A stretch of DNA of 64,000 nucleotides from Trichobilharzia regenti (taxonomy: Eukaryota > Platyhelminthes > Trematoda > Strigeidida > Schistosomatidae): assembly GCA_944472135.2 (NCBI GenBank), contig OX235268.1, forward strand, positions 9,678,589 to 9,742,588. Direction: 5' to 3'. The position numbers and the translations under genes are program-made. Below are positions 28,060 through 40,300 of this stretch, piece by piece (position 1 is the first letter of the stretch; every line of letters begins with the position of its first letter). Under the pieces are notes generated by a model, which had not been told where the DNA came from, searched no databases, and worked only from the letters and a program-made list of their open reading frames with translations.

Positions 28060-28440
28060 TCATACCATCGAACACGACTGCAAAACAGAGCTTTACCGCC
28101 TATAGTTTGAGACGTTTAACTGCCTCATTTCCTCCCCTTTGAATAGAAAGATCCAAAACATACATACACCCACACAATCCGATTCACCTACCTGTTATCT
28201 TCTAATATTACACTGAAATCAGGACATACTCCAATTGAAACTTGAGGGAGTTTTATGCTTCAACCAGTCTACAGAATTTCAAAAAAAACAATGAAATTTA
28301 TTTTCTAATGTTCTTCATCGTTTAGCAATAACTTAATACTGCTATTTTGTTTTCTTTTATTTATTCATCTTTTTCTAATTAACCTATATTCTGTGGTATC
28401 CCTTGTTTTGAATATTATGATGATATTTTCATTTAATTAA
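28060..28440. repeat. Diverged direct repeat, copy 2
   Basis: Second copy of the 26880-27330 repeat, in the same orientation, ending close to the right arm boundary at 28933. The copies differ by many substitutions and indels, so they are old. Confidence 0.5.
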
Positions 28441-28533
28441 ATTCATTGATATAAGAATAAAACTTGTGCACTGTGGTAGAGTGTAATTCCATTATGGGTA
28501 AATTTTGTTTTGATAAAGTCTCACAGTGTTATA

Positions 28534-28590
28534 CAGTAATGTTTACTGATGACGTTTCGAGCACAATTTATTGCTCATAATCATATCAAG
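28534..28590 (-). ncRNA. Decayed hammerhead-like motif of Penelope type
   Basis: The minus strand reads TGATTATGAGCAATAAATTG, then TGCTCGAAACGTCATCAG. Stem II is GAGCA/TGCTC and is followed directly by GAAAC, as in a hammerhead. The CTGATGA box is altered, with extra bases. Penelope-like elements are known to carry hammerheads in their terminal repeats, and the loop holds three such elements. It is probably an inactive remnant. Confidence 0.35.
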
Positions 28591-30105
28591 GTAATCACAC
28601 GACTTCCTAAATTCATTTATATAGTTCCATTGTTTTTCTCTTGATTTTCACTTGATTTGATTGGTAATAGTATTTTCCATATTTCAGGTATGAGTGACGA
28701 GTCATTCCTATTGCATGTGTTGGGTGTAGACTCGATGAACAAGGATTCAGTAATCAACCTCTCTCTCTCCACCTACCTAGATTACTTTTTAGAATTTTAA
28801 CCCTCTCCCACCCTATTGTGTGGTTGTGTGTTAGTGCATGCATTGCAATTGCTGAGCTTTTTTTTAAAATTACTTAGCTAAGGTAAGAATGGTTGACCCC
28901 GAGAAGATAAGATATTTAGAAAAAAGCTTGTTTGTTTGTTAATTGAACTATTTTTTTGATTGATGCTCTCTCTAAGGATTTTATTAAATTTATTGGCTGA
29001 ATTTCCTCTTTCTCCTTCGAGACTTACTATTGCGTTTCTTCTTCTCACAGAATTTCTATTTTGTCGGCTGCTGATTTATCCCTTCTTGCATTTAATTACA
29101 CATTTCACTTTTTCTGTGTGATTTCCAATGCGACTTGCATGTTGTTATGATATCACCACTTTACAGATGCTTCTCCTCTTTGTAGACTTTTACCCTGTTA
29201 ACTCTCATTCAGAATAATTTATTCGTTTTTCTATTCAAAATTTAGTGTCCCTAATGTTTTGGTTATTCTTTGAAGCACAATTGAGTTTTGTCTAATAATT
29301 CAAGTCATTATTCTATGCTAGAAGACAGGGGATTTGTGAACACTTTTGAATTTCAATCATTTTTGTAGCATTCCACGCATCGCCGTTACATCTAAAGAGG
29401 CATAGAATAATTCCTTAAGTTACATTTTACTTCGTTTCCGTGAAAGTCAACATATGTGATTGGTTAGGACAAGGAGAATTGAAGAAAGTAAGCTGCATTG
29501 TTTTGGGTGCAACTTCAATCGATCCAGTGATTCATGCGAGCCAACACATTTGATGATCAGTGTTTGTGCTGATCCTTTGTGCATTTCCCTCCTTTTAGTT
29601 ACTTGTTTTCTCAGTCAGTGCAACGTTTAGATGTTTGTGATTGGTGTGCTTTTTCTGAACAGGAAACACTTGAATCTTATTTGAGCTGTTGTCCTCCATT
29701 TATTTTCAGATGTAGCCAAAAGGTCTTTTTATCGATGTAAGTGTTTGCTACAGCTTGTTCTATTCAACAGCCTTTTTTCTGACAGACTAATAATGGCTGC
29801 TGGAGACGGCTTTGATAATTATCTCGATTATGGTTTACCATTGTAGCATACTGCAAATCATTCACTCAGGACAACATCTATCCAGCGTAGAAAAATCAAT
29901 ACCACCATGGTTATTATTAGAGGTGTAGGTATCTTCTGACAAAAATGAATAATCCAGAGCGGTTTTACCTCTACGTAGTAGAATGCATAGTGAAATGAGA
30001 GAAACATTTGATTAGGGGGATGTTTGTCTTTAGTTTGTTGACTTCAGAGATGGCTGGTTTTGTCGGGATTTTGTTTGACTTTTTGGAGGATTTCATCATG
30101 AGCAG

Positions 30106-30266
30106 ATATCCGCTAGAAAACGATAGGAAAATCTAGGAGTGTTAGACAGTTGTCTTATCCATGTTTCGGACTCTTCATCAGTACGCACCCACTGACAGAG
30201 TTCGAACTGAGCACCTTGTGGTCACAAGGTTGGCAAGCTCGTAGAAGATTAAGCCAGTGGGACCCG
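30106..30266 (-). mobile_element. Diverged hammerhead-type SINE (right-arm copy)
   Basis: Mirror copy of the 17360-17520 element; the decayed ribozyme boxes are on the minus strand near 30163-30181. It lies in the 5' part of the right arm, between the arm boundary and exon 2 of the right-arm gene. Confidence 0.5.
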
Positions 30267-31322
30267 TTCCAATGGCTTTCTGATTCTGATGTCTGCCAGT
30301 TGTGCGCCAACATCGCAATGTCTGCTTAGGTGAGTTATACTGCCTAACGTTCAACCTACTTTAACCTACTGCTCACGGCTTCCCACTATAACCACAGCTA
30401 ACTTACTGAATAGGGTAGTCGACTCACCAATTTTCTGATTTCTAATATCACGTATTCAGCAAGAAGCAATCGTTTCATATTCGAATTCATCATAGCAAAG
30501 GATTTTATTTTTGTGTGAATTTTGTTTGACTTAGTAAATTATGCAGAGTTGATTTAATAGGTCTAGGAAAATCTTTTTTATATTTCAGATGATTGGTCGG
30601 ATTCATTAGAAAGCTACAGAAAAACATACCACAAAACTCTGCAGTATAAATGTATGTGTTTATTTCACCGAAAATTATCTTATGGTTGTCTCTTCCCTTT
30701 AGACTGTTCCATAATCATTCATGTTCACTTCCTCCTCCTACTACTTATGTCTCTTGCCTTGATCCGTAGACGGCTAATCAACAAATTCAATCGCTGGCAA
30801 TACTGAGTAGCTTTTAAAAATCTCTTTTACAGATGCACGTTACAGTGTAAATTCGAGGAGATATATTTCTCACATCAGAAGATGTATGTAATGTCACCTG
30901 AATATAACAACTTGCAAAACGTTATTGCAAAGTAGAGCGGGAAAATACCGATTTTACGCATGAAATAGTATCTCCTTTATTTCAGGAAGCTTGGTAATCG
31001 TTAGGAGAACAATTTGCATTTATGTAGATATTACATACTGAGATGAGTTGAATAGCAGTTAGACAGTATTGTAAACGAGACTAAGAGGCCTAATCATTTA
31101 GTACTGGTTACCAGCAGATTGTGATAAAAATATCTACATTTACCTGGAGATGTGTTGATAGTGCACGCAAGACAGTCACACTTCATGAATAATTAGCTAA
31201 CAAAGACAGATAACATGATTTCATGTTGCCTAAAGGTCGACGTTTTATCTATCACAACCTTTGGTCAAGCATTAAGTAATCCACATACTTCACACCTATT
31301 TCCACCGCCTTGTACGTTTTAG

Positions 31323-34300
31323 TTCTCATGACTGAAATTCAGACACATGAAAAACCTCAGAATGCAGAACAAACAATGAAACGTGGTGAGTAATTTTATC
31401 AAGATATCTAAATGCCTCATGTAGATGATATAAGCCGTACATATATGATCAGGTCTTTTTTCAATCAATAGTTTTTTTTACATTTCATGCATTTTGTAGC
31501 ATTACTTGTTCTTATGAATCAAAGATGCACACTTGTGGTCCTTTTGAGGATGACTGCGTACCTGGTTGGTTTGTAATCAAGCGACACAGATGGAAATCAC
31601 CTCCTGGTCTATTCGTGATAACATTTATGGTAACAGAACAACGTTGACTGATTCTTATGTTTGAAATAATGACTGTCTAGTGTGTGACACGAAACATTTT
31701 GCATCAATAGAGACCCATTCACCTTCATATCTTCGCTGTCGCGTGAACTGTCATCCCTGTCTGGTGATGTGAAGCACACCATTGAAATCAATGGAATTAC
31801 TTGTGCATTCAGTGGGAGATTCTCTGTGTGAACTTAATAGTGGTGGGAGCCATTTCGGCTGGAGAAGTTTTTTGGGGCTCAGTGTTGTCTGCTGCTGCTC
31901 TCTTAGTCACTATCTGCTTCTTTTTCAGATTATTATTATTATTATTATAATAAATACCCTTCTGAGTTACGAGTGGAAAATAGCACCTCGGCTGCATATC
32001 ATGATATCATCCTTCTCTTAACATTTCTTGTAGCTGCCTCAACAACTTTCTCGCCAACATAATCTTCACCATATCACTGTCGTACAACCGCTCACCTCCA
32101 CATTTCCCATTTGATTTCCCCGAAACGGACTGGCATTTGATGCCAATCAATAGTCTCCTCAATGCATTTAAGTTTGCATTTCCTTGAGGAGTAGATTCAT
32201 GATTGGTCTGTCATCAAACTCCCTTTTTGCTATTGTTTTCTTTCATTACTAAGGCATTAAATTCAGGCACACGTTTGAAGCTGACTGTTATTAATGCTTT
32301 TGTTAACACGATAAGCCTCTAAATCATGTAAAGGCACTGTTTTGACGTCAGTGTTGAAGACCCAGGTTTTGCCCCTGAAAAAGTGTAGAAAAAACTCGCC
32401 TGCTGATTTGAAAGCGATGAAATTCTGTCCTGCTTTTACGGCCTAAGCTGACTGAGACGTCCTCATCCTTGAAATGATGCTGCCATTGCCATAAGTCGGT
32501 GTTGTTCATCACCTCTATTGTCCGTATGCTCACCTTTAGATGTGTCTCCCCTGACTTCTGTTTCGGCCACCGTGTTTGTCTTCACCCGCAGATCTTCCAG
32601 TTTGTGGGAGTTTAGACATGAACCTTTGGCTAATTTCAAACCTCCTTGAGTCCTTTTGTTGCAACGACCTATGACCATCGTCTTGCTGCTCAAGAACTTC
32701 TTCACTGTTGGCAATCGATTTAACTATGCTTTCCACTGTGCATCTCTTGACATGTTCCATATTCAGGTAGGTGTTTGGGGAACCGCACTCTGCAGTCGAG
32801 AAGGCTGTTGGAAGTCTTTTGAGAGCATATGAAGTTGAGATATTTGTTTAATTACAATCACGTGCTCTTTTCGATGATGAAGCCAAGCGTTGTGATTTGA
32901 TCTGAAAAATGCATCACTTTTCGTGAATCAACCTCTTTTCTTAGCATCATTTAGTCTCTCAAGGATGACACGAGCTAATTTTTTTCTTGGATGAATTAGA
33001 AGCATGATTCTCATCCAGTTTGTGCGGAGGCTTAAGTCATCCTTCTTTGAAAGTTTGATAAGGTTTTCTATCATTCTAATCAGCATGTAACCTCCCTTCA
33101 AAAGCTTATGCACCAGTGGCGTAAGTCCAACGACGAGCTTCTCAAGGAATTCCATCTAGTTGTGTCGCCTTTACGGATTCCAGTGACAGTAAGGTATTCG
33201 AAAAGTCTGCCTTTGTTCGAGGAAAATTACTCACTGGGAGAAATGTGTGAACCATTGATCGTATTTCTACACGATTCGCAAGTGGTGGTCTATTGGAGAG
33301 TTTTCATCGTTTCTACACTTTTTTAGCTTCAGTAGTTTCATCCAGACTACTGACGTGTTAAACTGATGTAGTATTCGAAGGTCTTCCTTCCCTGCTATGA
33401 ATTCCGCTTCACTTGTCAATATGTCACTTCTGATTCACTTATGGATTTTATGTCCATCATGGTTAGTTATCACATTCCTGAGAGTGAGATGAGGATTTTC
33501 TGTAATTGAAGTGTCCAATTGATGAAACCTACATCATTTTGTGTGTTTTATGGTTATCTGAAGGAAACAACTGGGCGAGGATACAGAAGTTTGTAAAGGG
33601 TCCATCGTGCTCATGTTTTTCATCCACAACTTCCCAACCTACTAAGGGTTGGTAACTTTTCTTCTTGTCTGCTTCCATTTTTGCATTTTGATGTTGTTTT
33701 TTGAGGTCATGTACATTAAAACTTGCAGTTATCTGTAGAATTATTTCTTCTACTCTGTAAATCAAAAATCAAAAAATCAAAATCACTTCGTGCAGCAACG
33801 GAATCTAGTTTGTTTTAGTGTGTGTGTGTGTGTGTTGTGTGCCTGTGAGTGGATGAACACTAATTTGAATCGAGCATCAAAACCAGCAAAGAATGGGGAT
33901 TGTTTCTGTTGGAGGAAAGTAGGACAGTGATGTGCTAGCACCGCTTGCGAAGGGTAATTATTTTGTAATCAACAAACAAATGATCAATCATTTCACAAAA
34001 ACCTACATCACACAAAACGTGATGATCTCAAAACTTCTTCAACATGCAAGACCAGTAAGACAAAAAGGCGTTGTGATAACCTGAGAAGAAGAGAATGCAG
34101 AATTTCAACGTCTGATATGCAGGTGACAATGAGGAAAAGTATATGCACAACATCATTTCTGTTGTCGAAATTCTCTCAGTTAATAACCTGTTTTTCAACC
34201 AACAATACGGCATCCACTAATTTTTGCTTTTTCACAGAAATTCTGAGACTTGAACATTTATATCAAAGTAAATGGGCGAAGGAATTTCTTGAATGTAAGT

Positions 34301-37300
34301 CCTGTCATGCAATTAATAGATTCCATGATGTTTGTGAGTCGAAATATGTGTATGTTTCCATTAGATGCATGAATGTTCACTGAAGATAAACATGATTGAT
34401 TATGAATTCAAATGAACTGCAGTGGAGATGACTAAAAGAAATCAACTAATCCACAAATAAATCATCAAAGGTTGTAGTTATTTGAGTGTTATCTAGGTGT
34501 CAGTAGAGCACAGTCAATTCTCTCAGGAAGCAGTCTGCAAAATATTATGGAGAAACAAGTTGAGGGATGAGTTTTGATATACACTTTTGTAAAGTACTCC
34601 AGTACACATCTTTCCAAAGCGCAAAGAATTAAATACTGAATTTCAATATAAAATGTCACTACACCAGTCCGTTGCAGAATAAATGTCGTTGATTAACTTT
34701 TCATCAATATTATTTCCAATGCAGAAACAGTAACGTCAAAAACGGAAAACTTATGTAACGCCTCAAACAAGTTGCTTTGCTGTACTTTTCTTGTCTGGAA
34801 AACCTTAGTTCATATTTCGCACTTTCTTACTGTCCCTTACTTAACATGCTTCCGAGTACAAGTAAATTATAATTCAAAATTATCTACAATTGTACAGCCA
34901 TTGGTGCCAAAGATAAGAAGCTCGTTAATCTTTATAACGGTAGGTTATTTCATCGTTAAGTAATAAACAGAATACATGTGACAAAATTATTTTGTATCGA
35001 AGGCAAAAGCATCTTCTAATTTTTTGTGGAATGAATGAAATCCTTTGGTGTGACAGATTTCACTGAAAATATTCATGTCTATTTTATTTGACCTGTGTAA
35101 CAATTGAAGTAAAGCTGTTGTCTTTAGGCTATAGGAATACAGTCTAATCGATTTATTAAAATGTTGTGAAATTTCTCGTCATGACAACCACTAGTGACGC
35201 ATTCAATATTTCGTATTAAATAGCGAAACATTTTCCCCCATCATCCACTTTCTCTACAATGTCCTCTTCAATATAAGCTTGTTCAATACATGATACAATG
35301 AAACAGCATGCATCATTGGTAACATTCCGAATATAATTTATAGTCCATAGATATCTCAAGTTAATTTATACGACATGAAACCTTTGACTACTTATTTCTA
35401 CTCTATTTTCATCAAATATCGATTGGTTGAATAAGTCCAGAGCTATTCAGTTACATTATGAAACTACTAATCTTATGCGTTCTCTGCCTTCCTAGGTGAA
35501 ACATCGATTTGCTCACTCACAACGAATCTTTCTGTCTAGAACAATAGCATGAGTGCTAATCGACGGCCTTATCTTAACCAAAACGGATTCAGTGAACTAT
35601 CCGCTGTGAAGAATTTTTCATGTGGCATAATCGTATGCCTACTGAGTGAGATGCGTCGGTATATGTGACACTTAGCAGTGTCGGTGAAGCAAACAAGTTA
35701 CTTCATGGTCGATGCTGTCGAAAGTATCCGTAGATTCGATAAGGACACGGTAACCAGTTGACTGCCATTCTTTCTCATGTTTCAAGACGATTCAGTATTG
35801 TGAAATTATATCTATGCATGATTTGTCTTTCTTCAAATGAAATCAATCCAAGTGGCAACAGTCATTCGTGATATCTGTTGAGAGACGTGTACCTTACTGT
35901 TATATCTGCAAATGGATTAAGGATGATTTTGAAGGTTAAATACTTCTCGAAATGTCATCTGTTTAAAGATGGACTTGATTCACGCGTTCATACTATCACA
36001 GTGTTCAAATATATACTGCAAATTTTTGACTACTAGGGGAATTAAATATATACGAAACACTGCTTCCTTTCTTTGTAGATGAATACAAGAAGGCATTGGA
36101 AGAAGATACTGCTATTGACCACAATGTTTTCGGTATGATTGATTTTTCTTAACTACAATTTGTAATCTAAAATTCGATGGTCCGTTGAAATTGAGTTGCC
36201 AGTTCTGTGAAAAATGTACACAACATTTTGAACTGGTGTTTGTTCCGAGTCATCTTTCAAATCTGCAATCACATCTGCTCCTCAACCTCATACATTTCTG
36301 AGCAAAATTCCCTGAGGAAGATTTCTTGAAAATTTCAGAAGATTTCTAGGTTATCTCTCTATTGACCGATGACATTATAGTCAATAATGATGATGATGAT
36401 GACGATGATTTTCGTATTTGTGTATATATGTAGTGGTTTTGGTTCCTACGCATCCATAGAAACCAGTTCACATCCACAAGGCGTTATGCATACGTAAATT
36501 GAAACCACTGGAATCTCTTGGATGCCTACAACTAGGTCATCTAGATAAGGAAGGACATCTAGATAAATTACCACTGTCGTCATGTTGGAGGAACACTTCA
36601 CAGCTCAAATATTCATATCTTACAAAGCTACCCTGGTGAATTTTCCTTTATTCCTACAGTTCATGAGGGATTATACAGTATGTTGAACACCAGTATTTCA
36701 AGTAAATGGGAAATTCGAAAAAATCTCGATATTACAGAAGGTAAATCTTTTATCATTATTATCATTATTCTATAGAAAGGAATTAAGTTATTTAATATTT
36801 CGTAAGAAAGTGAATGTTATTTTTCTGTAATAAGGCTGGGTGCGTTATGCTACAGCAAAACTTTTCATTCTTACACAAAATTTACCACAGCACAATGGAA
36901 GGCCGATGTTTTTTTCCCTTGAACATGACACTCACGAGTGTGACATCTTATTCAGAAGCGAGAAGGGAAATGTGATGCATCACATACTGATTGTCTGTAA
37001 TAAAATCACGCATGAACTGGTGACATCGCAGGGGAAACCGACATTTTGTCAGAGTGTTCTTCATATTTCTGGTTTATGTTCACAATCGTGTGAATATTGA
37101 GGCTTCTTCAATTTCAACGATTTTTTCATCAGCACTGATATTCACGCTTGACAGAGGATGATGGGAATATATTTGTGCACTGACGCGCTCTCCAAATAAC
37201 TGAGAGTACCAAGTAAGCAAGTTAACCTGTGTATTGGTGTAATTTAAATTGACGTCAGCTGAAACCGTATTTAAATAGATTGCTTGATGTTGGATTCATC

Positions 37301-40300
37301 ATATACCTGGAGGTTGAGCGACCGTGCGATTTATCAATTGCAGGTAATTATGTTGCGGAGAAATCAGGCGATTTGAAGAAAGACGAAGGTTGGTTTTCTT
37401 TCACTTTGAAATTCATCTTATTAACCAGGTTGAAATATATCTCGTCATTTTGTTAATAGTAGTTTCTCTGAAGTAATTATTATGCATATTCACAATTGAT
37501 ATTTATTCGTAACAAGCCATATCTGAACATCCTTCATGACAGTCAGATTCAGAAACTAGTTGATTGTTGAAATCAATTCGCGAGTTGTTAAAATATGTGT
37601 AATAGCTGTTTGCACACATCTGAACAGTCTGGCTGCCCGGATTTGTTTAGCGTCAGCGTATTTAGTAATGATACATAACACACTTTTGTCACAATATCAA
37701 ATTCTAGATAGGTAGATTTCTATCGTGACTTCGCTCTCTGAAAGACTGCCTTGATGAGCAATGTGTGGTGAAATCTCTGAAAATGAACACTGTTCTTGAC
37801 ATCTTTTCACCGAAAAGTACAAAGTTTATTGAGTGGTTTTACTTTTATTCAGTGTGAAACGTGTGTGTTTCTGCGTTTGTCAACATCCACGCCTTGCGAA
37901 CTATAGTTTACCCGGAAATAGTGGAGAAAAATATATTCACGTAGTGAAGTATCAGTGTAATGGTAGACGACAAGAGACTTGGTAAAGCAATGCTTATATG
38001 GAATTTAGTATCTCCAAATTGCCAAATAATGTACACCTTATCTTCAAACCACCATTTGCACAGATCTTCCGTGCTGAGCTACTTCTATCCTTTATATTGC
38101 ATTCCTTTGTGTTCCTTTCGCGTCTCTCATGTTTCATCGCAACGCTGAATAATCTGCTCTCTCTCTCTGACCTAAAATCCATCTTCCTGCTATTTGATGT
38201 TCAAAATGCTGGTGAACGTCTCTTTATATTCTACCGATAAATCGTATCATTGGTACAGGCCAAATCAGTTCATAACATACAGAGCCCCCCTAAAGTGTAG
38301 CATCACCTTATAAATACAACTTGTAGCTTGAGAAACCACTGACACGATTAACCATTCAATGATTTGACAAATTATTGTATAAAAGTTTAATATTCTATGG
38401 AAGCGATGGCTGTTGCATATTGGACAAAGTCAACATTGAAGATGTGTACAAATGCAGTTTACACCTCGTGAATATATTTGTTTTACTGATATTGGTAACC
38501 ATTCAGAATGTCACCTTGTAAGTTAGACATTACCGATGGGATAGCCATGTATTCTAACAGTCAGTAGCCATTGCGTTTATATGGCTATTTCATGTTAGAG
38601 AAAACACACACAAAAAACATTTCATACTTTTTGACTTTGTAAATTATAGCCCAAATTGAAATGATAAGGAACGACTTTGCGAAAGCGAAGGAAGCATTTG
38701 AAAAATCCAGAGGTAAACTGACTCTGTCAATTTGTATTGCACACTACGTTCACGAATAAACTGTTGGCATGAAAATACACTCATCATTGTGTTTATTGTT
38801 AATCGTTAGGTGCTCTATTTAATCATCGATAACAGACACATTGACTGGGTTGTATTAGATTTTTTCTCACCACTGATACTATAACTTCTCAGAATTATAA
38901 GAAGGTGCAAATTCACCACCAAAGAGTCGAGACTATTTTCGTGAAGAGTTGAGTGTGCGTCTGAAAATTCAGAGTTTTTTTAAGAAAAAAATGTGTTGAG
39001 AAATAATCAAATTATTATGAAACATTTGTAGTTATTAGTGTTCTCTGAGCTGGTTGGTTTAGTTGAAAAGCTTTCTTCGTCCTTCTGGACAATATCTTCA
39101 TTTCAATTCATGGCAAATATTGCACTGAAAATGTTGTCCAGAAGGACGACGAAAGCTCTGCCAGTTAACCAAATCTTCTCTATTATTATTATGAAACGTT
39201 TTCAGATCGTCTACATCAATATTGCATTCAGTATGATGATGATAAAAATATGACATTCACGTTTCCTGACCAACAGACAGAATATCATTCAACACTTCTT
39301 GTTTACTTAGCTTACCTTAGAGTGTTGGAAAGGAGAGCAGTCATCGCATCGATAGCATACAGAAATACTGCAAGTGAGTGAATACATATTCAACAATTTT
39401 CGATTAGTTTACTTTAAAGCACAATGAAGCTATCGGCAGGTTTAATACGATTCACCGCTACCGCTGGATAAACGTGATGATGATCATGTACAATAAGTAG
39501 GCGTGTTTAATTGATCGTCAACACACTGACGTATAATAATAATCATAATTTACCACAACTATTCAGTAATTTCCATTCTCAGCTGTACGAATGACACGGA
39601 ATTAAGATCGACTTACACTTTGCTTGATATTGGGAAGCACACTGAAGAATAGATGTAGTGTATATCTTCTCAAAATATAAGTTTATTAGTTATACCAAAG
39701 GTGTCACTTGCTGTACACGTGGAATAGTTTACACTATCGTAGAATAAAATTCGATATTTGATTAGTTAGTTGAAGTTCACGCAAAATGTCAGTGTTCGAA
39801 ACTGAATGACGTGTCCAGGACAATTTATCTCTCATATCATACGATTGTATTATTATTATTATTACTTAGATTATTTGCGAACATGGGATAAAGAAATAAC
39901 AACAGATGGTGAGCGAACACTTTTACCCTGCTTAAAATAATCCCAAGTTAAAGTTGTATTCATCACTAAGCTTCATGCGATTCGTATTTGATTGAAAATA
40001 AAATGACACTTACACAACAAAAATCTTCAGAACTTCATGTTTAACAGAGAATGAGATCATTATGATGTGATTATGGTGACTAACTCGGTGCTACAAATAA
40101 TGAAAAATTTGATCGTCAACAAGCCATCATGGAATGAAGTATGAACAAATATGAGCAAAATGTTGAATTGAATTCTTGATTTTCCCGTCGATTGATTGGA
40201 CCGAAGTGCTCGGTCTCAGGATGACATTTCGGCTTCTTGTGCAGATGCTTCAACGATGTCTGGGGATTTGATTGTATACAATTGGTGGATGGTGGCTAGC

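Larger units (their letters stand above)
18695..28932. other. Single-copy loop between the palindrome arms
   Basis: About 10.2 kb separate the two arms. The loop holds the signal-peptide exon and TATA box of the left-arm gene (minus strand, 23056-23210), three broken Penelope-like elements, one RTE reverse-transcriptase fragment, a degenerate hammerhead-like motif and a pair of diverged direct repeats. I see no intact gene wholly within it. Apart from these, 20521-21814, 23211-24534 and 25750-26880 show no coding exon I can support. Confidence 0.9.
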
